From: Fragilariopsis cylindrus CCMP1102
Lineage: Eukaryota; Bacillariophyta; Bacillariophyceae; Bacillariales; Bacillariaceae
Length of the DNA stretch: 64,000 bases
Assembly (NCBI GenBank): GCA_900095095.1
Contig: FMBT01000358.1
Coordinates: 1 to 64,000, forward strand
Direction of reading: 5' to 3'
Below are positions 46,420 through 58,747 of the stretch, piece after piece. The translations under genes and the position numbers were made by a program. Numbering within the stretch: position 1 is the first letter of the stretch; the number at the start of each line of letters is the position of its first letter. The notes beneath the pieces were generated by a model, which made no database searches, was not told the origin of the DNA, and worked only from the letters and a program-made list of their open reading frames with translations.

Positions 46420-47761
46420 TTAGAGTTCGTCGTCAGAGCTATTATTGTCCTCATCATCAATACCTTGAGGGATGTATGTTGTCCTTTCAATACTGTCGGA
46501 TGAATTATTTTCATTGTTGTTGTTATTAGTAGAAGTTTCTACTATTACCAAAACATTTGGACTCGAAATTCCTTTTCTCAACCACTGAAAGTCTTTAACT
46601 ATAACTTGATGCCAATAAGTCTTTGTCGAACTTGTTCTTGATAATAGTTGGTCTTGCTGTTGTTGTTGTGTTACGATATTAATTTCACTATCAGTATTAG
46701 TACTAGCATTATTTTCTAACACTAATGGTAATGGTGGTACAAAAAATATGATATCTTTTGAAGTTTCTAGTATGATCGTTCCCGGTTTCCAAGCTGTTGA
46801 TGCTGTTTTCGTTTTCACCATCGGATTCTGATTCTGATTTATCATCGTTTTAATGTGAAGACCCGTCGATTGATGGATACGCAACTGTTGGACAGGTATT
46901 TGAAGCCGTAACGATGATTGTCCCCTACAATCGGTCATATGAATCGTAGTGTTGGCAATATTATCTGTTGTTGTACTACCAGCCACTGCTACCTTAGAGG
47001 ATGTGTCATCGTCATCATCAACAAAAGTGTTGTTGGTGTTTTCACTACTATTGTAATAGTCAATTGTTGTGTTTTCGATTCCTACAAAGTGAATTGCCGG
47101 AAGAGATAGCTCGCTACAATTGAACAATATCATATTTGTAGACCCAAAGCATAATGAAAACGATAATAAAGATGATGAATTGTAGAGTAGAACCACAGCA
47201 ATAGCAGCAGCAGCAGCAGTAGCAACAATGAAGGCATAGAGTAAGATTACGACTGGTAATAAACAATACAATATCGATTTTTTTATTGTAAATGAACACC
47301 TGATAACCTGCACGTCAATCGAACTTCTGTTCTGTACTATACTATACTTACATGGTAACTATACAATTTCGTAAGTTCCGAATTAGTAACGTCGTTCCAG
47401 TTGGGATATGTATGGGTTGTTGTTGTTGTACTTGTTGCTGTTGTTGTTTTCTATTATTGATAATAACAACCTTACCGTACGTATCTATAATAATCGTAGA
47501 ATCGGATAGATTTTGTAACACAGAGCCACCAATGTCATTACCATCATCGTCATCATCATCATCATCAACGTCATTATCGTATTTGTGTATTCCGTTTGTT
47601 GATTCTATCGTCTTCGTCGTCGTTGTTGCTGACTGTCCTATTATGGAAGAAACATCGGCGGTATTTTGCTGGACCTGGCTACGAATTAATGCTTCTTCTT
47701 GATATCGACGAAATCGAAAAGTACCGTTACATTCACTTCCACTTCTGCTTGTTGTTGTCAT
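46420..47761 (-). CDS. TBCC: Tubulin-binding cofactor C (TBCC)-like protein
   Basis: Two minus-strand exons, 47761-47352 and 47113-46420, join in phase (NCIVT|IELSLPAIHF) to 367 residues. The acceptor at 47113 is the first AG after a long pyrimidine-rich stretch, so a hydrophobic reading upstream of it is intronic. The C-terminal C-CAP/cofactor C beta-helix is recognisable from LLIRNLRNCIV, LPAIHFVGIENTTI, IHMTDCRGQSS, VQQLRIHQSTGLHI, IILETSKDIIFFVPP and the final VKDFQWLRKGISSPN (family: DF-WL-SPNW). In the QQLRIH block this reads R-I-H, keeping the arginine position needed for GTPase activation of beta-tubulin. TBCC releases folded alpha/beta-tubulin from the cofactor D-E complex. An acidic Asp run and poly-Gln loops interrupt the repeat strands. 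The N-terminal spectrin-like domain is short or diverged. Confidence 0.75.
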
Positions 47762-48201
47762 TGTACTTATTTCTGGATCACTTGTACTCGTTGTCTTCCA
47801 AATCTCAATTATTACCAGAGTCCATAGATAAGCTCTACATAGTAAGAATGTGTTTTAGTCCGTACGGAACACTATGTTCAGATTTTATGTACTACTATGT
47901 GGTAGTAGAATTTTTTCATTTTTTCGTAAACCAATCCGTGATTAAATCCAGTCTTGTGGAGTAAAGTTTTTATTTCATTTAGATCTTTCGCTCTTTCACT
48001 CTCGCTCCCAAAAAGTTCAATCTTGCTATCGTATGGTACGGTACTGAATTCAGTACAGTACACATCATGATAGAACATTACATTACAGTAACACAGTGTA
48101 ACGATCAACAACTAGCTCTACAGTACAAGTGCAATAAACAAACAGCAACCATAACAGACCCAACCAAAAGAAAGTGCCCATACAAGTAAAAAATTATCAT
48201 C
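47762..48201. promoter_or_regulatory. Divergent promoter region, TBCC / RING gene
   Basis: 440 bases between the divergent start codons. A TACGGTACTGAATTCAGTACAGTA region (near 48036-48060) has internal dyad symmetry (ACTGAATTCAGT, 12-bp palindrome at about 48043-48054). No gene-like frame is supported. Confidence 0.35.
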
Positions 48202-49263
48202 ATGTCCGACCCATCTGATAAAAATGATGACGACGGTGGACGTGATGCGTATGAATTTGTTGCTTTCGTGTTATGGTATGTGGCGATGGTAAGCAATTCT
48301 AAGAAAGAAATGTTCGTGCAACGTATTTATTTGTCTACATTTCATCTCATCTTTTACTGTTACGATCTTAGCTGACTGATATAGAATCTGACACTTACCT
48401 TCATACACTTTTTCACACGATACTTTTACAATGTATACGATACGCTAGGTTCTTTGCTGTATCGTACCAACAACTTGTTCGTATTATCGTCGACGACGGA
48501 TAGAGGCTCATTATTATCATCATCATCAACAAAGTGCAATGGAAATGTATTTACGTGGAGAAGAGGCGAACGAGAGCGCTGAAAATAATGGAGATCCATC
48601 AACGACGACGACGATGATAATGAGCGGTAGTAATAGTAATATCATTTTTTTGTCATCACCCTCCGGTAATGTATACTATGGTGGAGCTTCGATGAGGACA
48701 ACGAATCAGGTATTGACACTGCAAAGCTTAGAGGGTGATATTGCAAAAGCAGAACGCAAGAGACGACTTGAGGTTGCAGTAGAAGATACAAGCTTCATAG
48801 TAAAATCTGGGGACATTATTCTTCACCACGATATTGATATTGATATTGACGACGACGACGACAATCAACACGATGATGATAGTAATGATGTCAAAGATGT
48901 CAAAGATGTTGGCGACGATAAGGGTGGATCAGAATATGAGGAAGACATCGACATCGAACATGGAATAGAATCGAGCATCACAGTTGACGTAGACGACAAC
49001 GACAACAATGCAGAACTACGATTGCCATCTTCTTTTGTCATTACAAACAGCCAACAAAAACAAACTGAACATACTAAGATAATAAGGAGGAACGTTCCTG
49101 CCGTTTGTGCTATCTGTCTTGGAAATTACGAGGTCGGAGACCGTGTTACTTGTAGTCCATTCCCGACAGTTGTACCAGTATTAGTACAAAATATGGAGGA
49201 GGAAGAAACGCAACAAACATCAGCATCAACAACAGCAACAGCAACGATAACAACATCCGAGGA

Positions 49264-49329
<66 letters not shown>

Positions 49330-49739
49330 ATTGTCATTGTCATTGTCATGCTGTTCACATGCATTCCATCGAGATTGCATTATACAATGGTGTGCGAAAA
49401 AGAATAATGCGCAACCCGATTGTCCCGTTTGTCGGCGGACATTCTGCACTGTTATACCTCTTACAACAGCGGACCTAATAACGTTAAATAATAATAATAA
49501 TAATAATAATAATGCTGCTGGAACAACATCATCATCAACAACAGCAACAACGACAACGACAGAAAGTCTGTATACTCAGAACACGATATCGTCGTCGATA
49601 AACTTCGGTCGTCAGATTCCGATGATAGCCTTACCAGTAAATAATACGTCAGATAGGATGGTGATGATCCTGCCAACTCCTGATATGACTGTCTTTCACG
49701 GACATCATCATCATAATTATCACAATCATCGTCAAACGC

Positions 49740-49770
<31 letters not shown>

Positions 49771-49849
49771 CCGACAAAGCGCAAACACCACCACCACCAC
49801 GACAACGACGGAGGATTCGAATACTTCTACTGCTCGTGATCACAGATAA
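48202..49849 (+). CDS. Membrane-anchored RING-H2 E3 ligase with poly-Ser insertion in the RING
   Basis: Two exons, 48202-48288 and 48449-49849, join in phase 0 (WYVAM|VLCCIVPTTC) to 495 residues. The short first exon is easy to miss: it gives an acidic N-terminus (MSDPSDKNDDDGGRD) and half of a membrane helix, and the second exon completes it (YEFVAFVLWYVAM plus VLCCIVP) followed by the stop-transfer YYRRRR. The cytosolic part has a RING-H2 finger: CAIC at about 249, then CSHAFHRDC and CPVCRRTF, giving C-C-C-H-H-C-C-C ligands. Between the second and third zinc ligands lie about 85 residues, with a run of some 25 Ser, far above the usual 9-39. The C-terminus is Thr/Asn/Gln/His low complexity. 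RING-H2 membrane proteins are E3 ligases for membrane or secretory clients; the target is unknown. Confidence 0.8.
49264..49346. repeat. (TCATCG)n / (TCATTG)n repeat coding poly-Ser
   Basis: About 11 TCATCG hexamers followed by TCATTG variants. The repeat is in frame and codes the Ser and Ser-Leu run inside the RING-H2 domain. Confidence 0.9.
49738..49769. repeat. (CAA)n repeat coding poly-Gln
   Basis: About ten CAA codons in the C-terminal tail of the RING-H2 gene. Confidence 0.85.
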
Positions 49850-50424
49850 CAATAAAAGACGTAATTTAAAAATCTAGTATGAACCAAAAAAGAAGAAGAA
49901 GTATTAGACAAAAGCGTCAATAATTCAAAAAAAGTCAAAGATAGCGAATTATAGAAATTTTCCCCTCATCCGGCCTTCATTTCTTAATAGTTTTATTGTT
50001 TACGGTACAATTGTACCATTAAGTTCTCTTTCATGCACAACGTAGTCATTTCAGCCTTATTATAAACTGTTTTTATCATATGATTTACCTAAGATATTTT
50101 TGCCTCTGCAGAATCAATCCATCGTGACGAAACTATTGCATTGCTTCAACTTACTCTACTCATACTAAGTGAAATATATGTCATAGTTTCCAGTTTTATT
50201 TAGCGAGGCAATCTGATGAGCTTGTTGTCTGATTAGATCTAAAGAAAATCTACGATAAACGTTTTAGGTTGCTTTTAAGTACTGTGAAAGTAAAATAATG
50301 ACGATGTGTAGCTGCAAGAATACCACATTTATTTATTTTCCCAACATAAAGCATTTATCTCTATTATTTATGGTACAATACTATTTACATTACTGATATA
50401 TTTAATTCATTTCGTCGTCATATT
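49850..50424. other. Convergent intergenic stretch
   Basis: 575 AT-rich bases between the 3' ends of the RING and HSA/SANT genes, presumably both 3' UTRs. Nothing recognisable. Confidence 0.45.
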
Positions 50425-53400
50425 TCATTCCTTCTTTGCGCTATCTTTGGTTGTTGACTTTGTCTGCTTTTCGTTATTCGAAGGAGGCTTGGTGACTGAA
50501 GTCGGCGGAGGAGGGATGTAGGCTTGTACTGTAGCAGCTGCCACAGGTGGGGGTGGGTTTCGATGCCGCTGCTGCTGCTGCTGCTGCTGCTGATGGTGTG
50601 GAGGTACAGTAGTATTCACAGGTCTTGGTGCCACAGGTCGGACAACGTTAGGTGGCACAGGTGAAAATACAACAGGTGCTCCTCGAACAGAAGATGTTGG
50701 TTGAGAAGAAGGGGGTGGATATCGATGCTGATATGCAGTGTTATCTGTTCCATGCCGTCGTGAAGAATTATTACTAGTCGTTGAGATATCTCCCCGTTGC
50801 AAACTACCGGTTCTCACGACGGTGGCGGCAGCGGCGGCACCACTTCTTTGCTTGTCAGCTAAATCCAGGATTTGAAGAGGCCACATTTCAGTTCTTCCAC
50901 TCGCCCATAGGGCTGTAACCGATGATTGAACAGACTGCATGTGAGACGGATGGGATGGAACAGGATGTCCAGCTTGATTCTCACCTGCAACAACTCCGGG
51001 TATAGACATAGGAATGACCTGTCGCCTTGATCTGGAAATGGACATAGCAGAGAATGACCGCCTCTTGGGTTTGGGTCGATCTTGAGGTGGAAGCCTATCG
51101 GTCATATCTACGTCTGGAGTAGCTCCTGCCGACTTGTTTTTACTGTCACAAACAACATTACTTGATTTATGGTCGCCTGTTGCATCATCTTGCTTCTTGT
51201 CAACAGTATTACTAATTGAAGATGCGATTCCATTTGGTACGTCATTTACAATATCCATATCATTTCTCGTTCCATCTTCTTCATTCTGATTATCTGTATA
51301 TGTTTCTCTCGTCTGGGTAGGATTGATGAAGTTGGAAGATTTAGATAGAATGGACACTCTAGCAGCCAAGCGGACTTCGACTTTTCCCTCCTTGTTCGAT
51401 TCTTTGTTGGTTTCGATTTTGTCGCACCTCAACGATGCGTTTTCACGAAACAGTCTCTCTGACTTTCGAACTTCGTTTGCAAGAGAGGGTTCATTTTGAG
51501 CGAGAGCTTGCCATCGATCACGACATTGACGAGCAGACTTTGGAATGGAGGGAACTAAGCGCTCTATACCTGTAAGACTTTCATTGGTAACTACGTGTTC
51601 GAAACCGCTCATTGCGCTTGCAACAAGTAGCCAATTCATACCAAACTTTTTCGCAGAGTCTTGGAGAATTTTGTCATCTCTTAAATTCCACGAGGATAGA
51701 ATTTTCTGTTCTCTAGTCGGTTGCATGACCTTAACACCCATAGGCAATGAAACACCTACACGAAAACGTGGAGTGGATATACCAGTCATTCCAGATGGTG
51801 ATGCCAGGTATCCGACTTCAAAAGCGCCAAAGTCAACACAGCGTGGTGAGACCAACGACCTTCGCAGTTCTTGTCTTTGCATATTTGACTGAAATATTGC
51901 AGTATCGCCTGACATTGAACCATCCTTCAATTCTTCTATGATACTGGCCCAACCTTGACAAGGACTATTCCGGTCTTTATCAATCGAATATGATTCTTCT
52001 ACCAGTTGTATCGGTAAACCAGGACCAGAGTCGTGCGTTAGTGTAGATTTCCACATCAATCTCTCAAGCCGTTCTGCCACCCTCCTTTCTACACGCATCG
52101 CTGCTACTCTATATGGAATTGAATCAAAGAGTGTCAAACCAGTAATTCTCTGTCTTGCATAGTATGAAGCAAGTAATTTGTGCCGATGATCGCCCTTCAT
52201 CTGTCTTGAGTTTGCCGGAAGAGGCGACCGAGGTACAATTTGATTGAGCTGGGCACCCACACTACCAGGAAGTCTCGTAAAGGCAGTATGTGGCATTTGG
52301 GAACTCAGTTGACTTCCTCTCTTTCTCGTTTTCTTGCCAGATTCGTCAGCACTCGGATCCTTGGAAGACTTATTTCCAATCGACAAAGGAACGATGCCGG
52401 ATGCGCCTTGAGCAAATCTGTAGGATGTTTGTGATTCCAAGTAACTCATAGGTCGCTTCTTGACAAACAGAAGTACGGACTGCATTCCTTCGTCCATATT
52501 TTCCAAGGCTGAAGTACCAGTTTCTTCTGCATCGCAAGGGAAATTGAAAGACGTAAAATCGTATCTGTTGTCACAAAATATGGCTGAATTAGTCGCTTTT
52601 GTATCATGGACCGAAAAAGAAATTGCATCAATGGGTTTAGGAATGGCCCCAGCTCCTAACAAACCAAAATCTTCTTCGATCATTATGAAGCCATTCGATT
52701 CGTTTTCGTCAACTTTGCTTTCAATTTCAGAATTGGGTCCAACTGCAACAGTCTTCGTTATTGCATTGTCTATCACCACCTTTTCCTTAGAGACGACTGG
52801 AGTAGATCCATTGGTTTGTGCCGACGACTCAGGTGCAATTGCACCTACAGAAGATAGAGCATTAACATGTCCGTTCATCTCTGATGGAGGGGATTGTGTC
52901 TTCAGTCGTTTGAGATCAGGTTTGACATCGGCATGAACCTCAGTTAATCCTCGATCCTTTCTCTTCAGAAGTTGATCATTTTCTACGTTATCATTTACTT
53001 TAGCGGCTTCCTGAGGATTTGAATCCACTTTGGATGACGAGGTAGCTTGGTGACCAATTCTTGCCCTCTTGGAGCATTCCTCGAGCAGCGGGAATAGTGG
53101 AGGAAAGAATACGAGTGGTTCACAACCTTGATTCCCATCTCTCACATTAATTCCATCCCAACTGCTACTAAATATCTTTGCGTAAGCGTTGTATCGTCGT
53201 TTACTATTGATTTGGAAAAGTTCCTGACAAGGCTCATAAAAAAGCAAAGAAGAAGGATTTCCATCAATAGCTGGATCAAGAGGTACTTCGTCTACATCAG
53301 CAGAATCATTCGTGAACGACCCCATCGGTTGCAATGACTGGCTCGAGGAATTCACTCCAAAGTTGTTGGAAACTGAATGAGATTCCATGAGCTTCTCCAA

Positions 53401-56400
53401 GAAGAGTCGGGATGCAATCACGGGCAAATCTTGACGACTCATGGATCCTGCTGGCAATGTACTTCCGTACGAAAGTAACGTCGGAGTCATCGAAACTTTT
53501 TCCAGTGCTGATAACTGAATTGAAACCAATGAAGATGTTTGTTCTTTCTGCAAGAAATTACGCAAAAATTGAAGTTCTGTTGTAATTTCTTCTTCGTTGA
53601 TAGCAGGTTTAATTGTATAGCTATTGCGTCTTGGTAAAAATGTTGCTGCTTCACCTGATCCGAAAAATGAAGGCATGTTCCTCGATGACGCGAGAACATC
53701 TGATAGTAAATCTCCTCGCTTTTTCAAGATATCTACTGCAGGAAAAGAAAAGTAAGACGGTGCATCTCTTTCGATCAAAAGCCTGTAAATTTTCAAGGCT
53801 TCGTCTTGTGAACTAGGTATAGTCAAGAATCCTTCACTATCCAATGGCCAAGCAAAGGCTCCTTTGTGATTGTTACAATCACTGAATAATTTTGATTCCA
53901 CCGAATCAGCACAGACAAGTCTGATTAATTTATCTTCCTTGCCAACAAGTTCGTTTTTCGCACGCCACCGTCTAATCAGAGAATCGACGATGTACCCGTC
54001 TCTCCCAGACCAATCACTATCCAATGTAATGATCATATCGGCGCCTTCAACCCCAAGACCACAATTCCGCCCAAAAAACACCGCAGGGGCCGCAACAATG
54101 ATATTTGTCTTTCTAGAATTCTTTTTATCACAAAATCTTGACAAGGCACTTTGCGATTCTGCCCATGCAGTAACTTCGTGTCGTTTTTGATGATGATCGA
54201 GATTTGAGCACAGTGATACATCAAGTTTGGCATTCTTTCCGCTTATCGCATATGACGAGTCTCTACGAAACAATTCATTTTGTATCCCCAGCGAATTTAA
54301 AAGCGTAGAGACAAGGTGCTGTATATCAGGAAGAGCTGCGAAAATTGCTACCTTCTTGGCAGATTTTTTTGTTTTGTTGTCTGTTTTGACGTCTCCATTT
54401 AGCCCTAACAACTTTCGGGTGCTTTCATCGCAATTAATACTATATCCACCCTTTTCGACGAGGATCAAAACAAGCTCCTTAAGTTTTGCAGAGCTCCTAA
54501 GAATAGAATATACACTATCAAAGTCAGGCTGAGACGGATTATTTCCTGCATTCAGACAGGATGAGTGTCCGTTGTGCGATGCAGAGGTTGAATGGATTTC
54601 AAGTCCCTTCGCATGGAAACAATGCTGCCTCAATCTAAAAAGAGCGTTGGACGCAACAGAAATAGAACGACGATGGCTCGAACTGGATTTTTTGGGATCA
54701 TCCAACAAGGTCAAAGATAATGCCCCTCTTACTGCATAACAGCACTTTTCGTATTCTTCACGTTGAGCACTGCTCATGGTACATGGTCGCAAATCCCACT
54801 TGAAATCCGAAGATGAAACAATTTGGTTTTCAACACGAAAACACATTGGATCAATGACATCACTAAGCACGTTTCTTATGCGTGTTGCCTTATCGGTAGT
54901 ACCGTTCTTTCCTCTTTTTCGAGCCCATGAAATGACTTGTCGTTGAATTGAATGAGATCCTGAATCGAAAATTTCTGGACCAATTATGCATGCTGCTCTC
55001 TTCGCAAGGATCCTAATTTGTTCTTTCTGTCCTAGACCACATTTCGACAAAGAAAGGGGGTCTGCATCGCAATAGTCGACGAAAAGGCAGCGGGTGTCTC
55101 TTTTTTTACTGACAGCTATGATGTCGCCCCACCAATTATTCGACAGTAATTCCGGTGGAAAATGTGGGTCAACTCCAGATGAAGACGAAGAAGTACCAAG
55201 TGATTCTAGAAGACCGTGGAAGTGGCGAAGATCTATAATAACTGAATAAAGGGAAACACTCATTGCATTCAGAATACTTTTCATTCGATTGACTGTGGAA
55301 TATTCGCAAACAATCACATCCGCAGGTTTTATTTCTCCGACATCGTTGCTGCCATTAGGATTACTAATACCGCCAACCAAACCAAACGTAAGAACGCGGA
55401 TATTTGAAAATAGATTCAGCTCGTGTTTCCAGCGAATCTAAAAGACAGATGTGAGAAGTTATCTTATTACAAGGAGAAACAATAGGAAAATTAAAGATAG
55501 AAAGAAACGAAATTTTATCATTGAATACTTACCATGCTCCTTGGCGGACAGATCAATAATTGAGGTCCTTTCGTTCGTTGTTTCCAAATTATAGTAGCTG
55601 TAGCAAAGGTTTTTCCAGATATTGTCGGACCTAAAATCATAGCACTTGTGCACGGTTTCCCCGACCACACTTTGTCAACGAAGTCAATCATTTCTTTCTG
55701 TTTGGGGGCAAGTTTAATATTACCAGACTTAAGTGATTTTGTCGTTGACTCTCTCGTCGACGACTTGTATCTTGATCTGCATACGTTGTGAATATTATCT
55801 ATGTAATCGTTAATACTATCAAAGTTTGAGTCCTTCAATCTGCTATCATCTTTATTGTTGTTATCCACGTCTATCATATCAACGGTATTTGCCGTGCTTG
55901 TCGTATCTTCGTCGTTTTGTTTGATCGGCGACAATTTGTCGTTTGGATGATTCTGCGTTGCCAAATATTTGGATGTTGATATTGCTGTCAATTTTTCAAG
56001 GATATCTGATCGAGTCGAGACAAATTGTTTCAATGCTGCTTGGTGATATTTATCAGAAACTTCAAAAGATCCACCTTGCTTTATTGCAACATCCAATTCT
56101 GAAATCATACATGATAATATTTGACTATTCGACTTGGCAATATTCTCATCCTCAGTTGCTGGAGGCGTATATCGACGACGGGTATCTTTTTTATTCAAAT
56201 GTTTTGTTTCTCTACTACTATTTGGATTGTCCAAAGAACTGGCAGAGAGCGCTATATTATCGATATGGAGATCTCGAGAAGCATCGTGGCTGATAACTTC
56301 GGCGGACCTTTTTCGACGGTCTGATGATATTCCCTGCGCAGGAATCTTTGATGATATAAGACGCGCAGTAGATAACTTCCATTTCCTTTCTTCCATAAAG

Positions 56401-58079
56401 TCAGACGCTAACCATGACATTTCTTGCAGTAACGTGTCCCAATGAGTCTTCCGTCTTTGCGGTAGTTGTGCCGGGGATGGAATTTCAAGTTCAGTAGTGA
56501 CATTTATTTTCTTCTTCATTAACGGTTTACTTGTAACGCCACCAGCAGTAGTGACTGCACGCCGAGCATGAGCTTCATCATCAAAATTCGACTTCATCCC
56601 ACCTCCAGACATTGTCATTATCGATGGATCATTACTGTGTTGTTGTCTTTCCATTAGATTCCGCAATTTCATTTGGACCTGATCTCGTTTCTCACGAAGC
56701 AATATTGCCTCAGGAAAATGTACTTTTGATGATGCTGATGCTTGTGCCAAGGATGAACGAGGGTTGAAATTATTTGTCGTCATCATCGTGGGCCCTGCAC
56801 TCTTATTTGTATTTTGATCGGTTCTAGCGATTATACTTGATGTAGGGGCGAGTTGTTGGGATCCACCTGATTGTCCTGACAATTTGTTGGACGTTTTATT
56901 ATTTTTACTATTCGGGGGACGTCCTCGTGGTTGCGGTCGCGGTACTTCAGACTGCTTCGTAGATTGTATTGGATATGGAGTTACTTTATTCGATTTTGGA
57001 TTGCTATTATTCGCTTGTACGACTGTTTTTGTATTTGTTGTTGTTGTGGTAGAGGTACCAATCGGATTGACTGGAAGACGTGTAGCTTTTTGTGATATAT
57101 TCGATTTAGAGGAAGGGGAAACCTTTATAGCTGATTTCGTACTACTCGTACATTTATCACTTACAGATACAGAAGTTTGTGCTGCTACATCATTACTATC
57201 TACTGCATTAGCATTAGCATTAGTTGTTAGGTTTGATCCCGGTACAAGTGACGAAAGCGCGGCATTCATCCGTTTTCCAATATTTGATCCTCGTCTTAAT
57301 GATAGAGACGTTCTCTTTTCATTTGTACCACCTTTACCGTCTCCATCACCTCTATTATTTTTCCTAGCCGCTTGATTCGCCCGTTTCGTCATGTTCCGAA
57401 ATGCAGCAATTTCTTCGTCGTCTGTAAGCTCATTATTACTATTATTCCCCTGGCTTTTCGACGAGAATTCCCCAATACGTTTTTCTGCTGATGATCTACA
57501 AGATTTAACTCTTTCCAATAACATAGATCTATGCAAGATCATATCTTGCATTCTTTTCTCACGACGATGATGGTTGTCGTCGTCGTCATCGTCGTAGCTC
57601 GCAGTATGTAGCGCATGCCTTCTCGTTGTCGACGTTCCATCTTCACTCGAACTGCAACTTGATGAAGCATCTAAAGAATTCGTATTAGATTTTTTATCTG
57701 TCATATTTTCATTAGATGAAGAAGATGAGGAGTTGTCGACCTTCTCCTTCTCATTATTTTTGTCGTTGTTGATTGGTTCCTGCACCTTTTTCACTCCAAC
57801 CTGTTCGTTCGTATTTTTCGTCCCTCCTTTCTCTCTCGCTACCGTTGGGAGCTGAGACGATGACGAGGCTTCTGTTTCATCTGATGCTGATGGTTCTATT
57901 GCGATGTTATTAGTAATTGGTGTTGATCGAGAGACGTTGTCAGCTGTACTTGTACTACTTGTAATGGCACTATCTTGCGCGGAATCGGGTGCCACTGCGC
58001 GCTGCTGCCGGTTCGAAGCAGTCGAATTAATACCAGCCTTGGAACCTCTCTTCCGCTTATTATTTTTCGTGGACGACAT
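50425..58079 (-). CDS. HSA - degenerate SNF2 ATPase - SANT protein (EP400/Swr1/Eaf1-like)
   Basis: Two minus-strand exons, 58079-55533 and 55437-50425, join in phase 0 (CPPRSM|IRWKHEL) to 2519 residues. A long disordered N-terminus precedes an HSA domain at about 540-590 (HWDTLLQEMSWLASDFMEER, KWKLSTARL), the actin/Arp-binding module of chromatin remodelers. An SNF2 ATPase homology region starts at about 790: KQKEMIDFV, a perfect Walker A GPTISGKT, QLLICPPRSM, IRWKHEL, ADVIVCEYSTV, and a Walker B position reading SVIIDLRHFHG (DLRH, no catalytic Glu). The second lobe is only traceable (MSSAQREEYEKCCYA, ALFRLRQHCFHA, ITLDSDWSG) and lacks the QxxGRxxRxGQ arginine-finger motif. A Myb/SANT domain lies at about 2095-2180 (WNLRDDKILQDSAKKFGMNW, ARQCRDRWQAL). 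Gln/Pro-rich C-terminus. Domain order matches EP400/Domino, and Eaf1 minus ATPase; the likely role is a NuA4/SWR-type scaffold. Confidence 0.85.
50568..50592. repeat. (CTG)n repeat coding poly-Gln on the minus strand
   Basis: About seven to eight CTG/CAG triplets that code the HHQQQQQQQQ run near the C-terminus of the HSA/SANT protein. Confidence 0.85.
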
Positions 58080-58747
58080 CGTCGTGAGTTATTCCGAAGC
58101 CAGCAGCAACCATATGTTGTTCTATTTGCAATGAAATGAAAAATGGGTAGGTCTTGTCAAGTTTGCTCAGAAGTGTAGCTACTCTGTTCCTATTAGTAGC
58201 GTACGAGGTGCTTGTTAATGTGTCGCGGTGGCTACAACACATACACTCTGTTCGAAATCGTGCGCTGTGTAGATTACTATTTTTTAAGCCGACGAACGGG
58301 GTCCAGACAAAAAATAGCTATTAATGCCCTTTCAAATTCGTTAATTAATATACGTACTAGTGTATAATAATAATAATAATACCTCACCTCCAGTAAGTTA
58401 CAAGTACAGCTACTCTATTTTAGCATCGAACCCAATGACAACATTATGATAATATCATAATATTGTATCATAGTACATTATATGCATTATATCCTAAACT
58501 AAACTATACTATCCAGCATGTATTTCTAGTACAAAAAAGGAAATTATCTCTTAGTTTTGTTCGCAAGTGAGATAGTTTAAATAAAGCTGAACACCGAAGA
58601 AATCTCTAAACCCAAACAATCAAACTTAAAAAACATGATGGCACCAAATAGTAGAATAAAAAGATCCAGCACCAAATTGGTCATTCTTCGCCCCTCTGAT
58701 ATTTGAATTTACAAATCAGATACATTTTCTTTGAACGGTACCATTGT
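58080..58747. other. Intergenic stretch, HSA/SANT promoter and monooxygenase 3' flank
   Basis: About 670 bases. The left end is the promoter side of the HSA/SANT gene, the right end the 3' flank of the monooxygenase gene. An (AAT)n run lies at 58364-58381 and a small palindrome TATGATAATATCATA at 58446-58460. No gene. Confidence 0.45.

Noticed and set aside
47114-47313. Hydrophobic helix-like segment before the TBCC second exon
   Set aside because: It is the pyrimidine-rich tract of the intron; the first AG after it gives an in-phase join that restores the TBCC fold.
48361-48585. Alternative acceptor at 48383-48385 giving NLTLTFIHFFTRYF... as exon 2 of the RING gene
   Set aside because: That frame ends at a stop near 48585 and does not reach the RING; the acceptor at 48448 gives a continuous frame and a complete membrane helix.
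49126-49449. Long Asp/Met-Thr frames antisense to the RING gene
   Set aside because: They are the other-strand readings of the TCATCG repeat and contain no domain.
55518-55668. Possible separate gene end at VSIQ before the HSA/SANT intron
   Set aside because: A GTAAGT donor follows ATG in phase, and the next exon continues the SNF2 motif with IRWKHEL, so the two halves are one gene.
56884-57375. 163-residue plus-strand frame opposite the HSA/SANT gene
   Set aside because: It is the complementary reading of a Ser/Asn/Thr-rich coding exon with no domain of its own.
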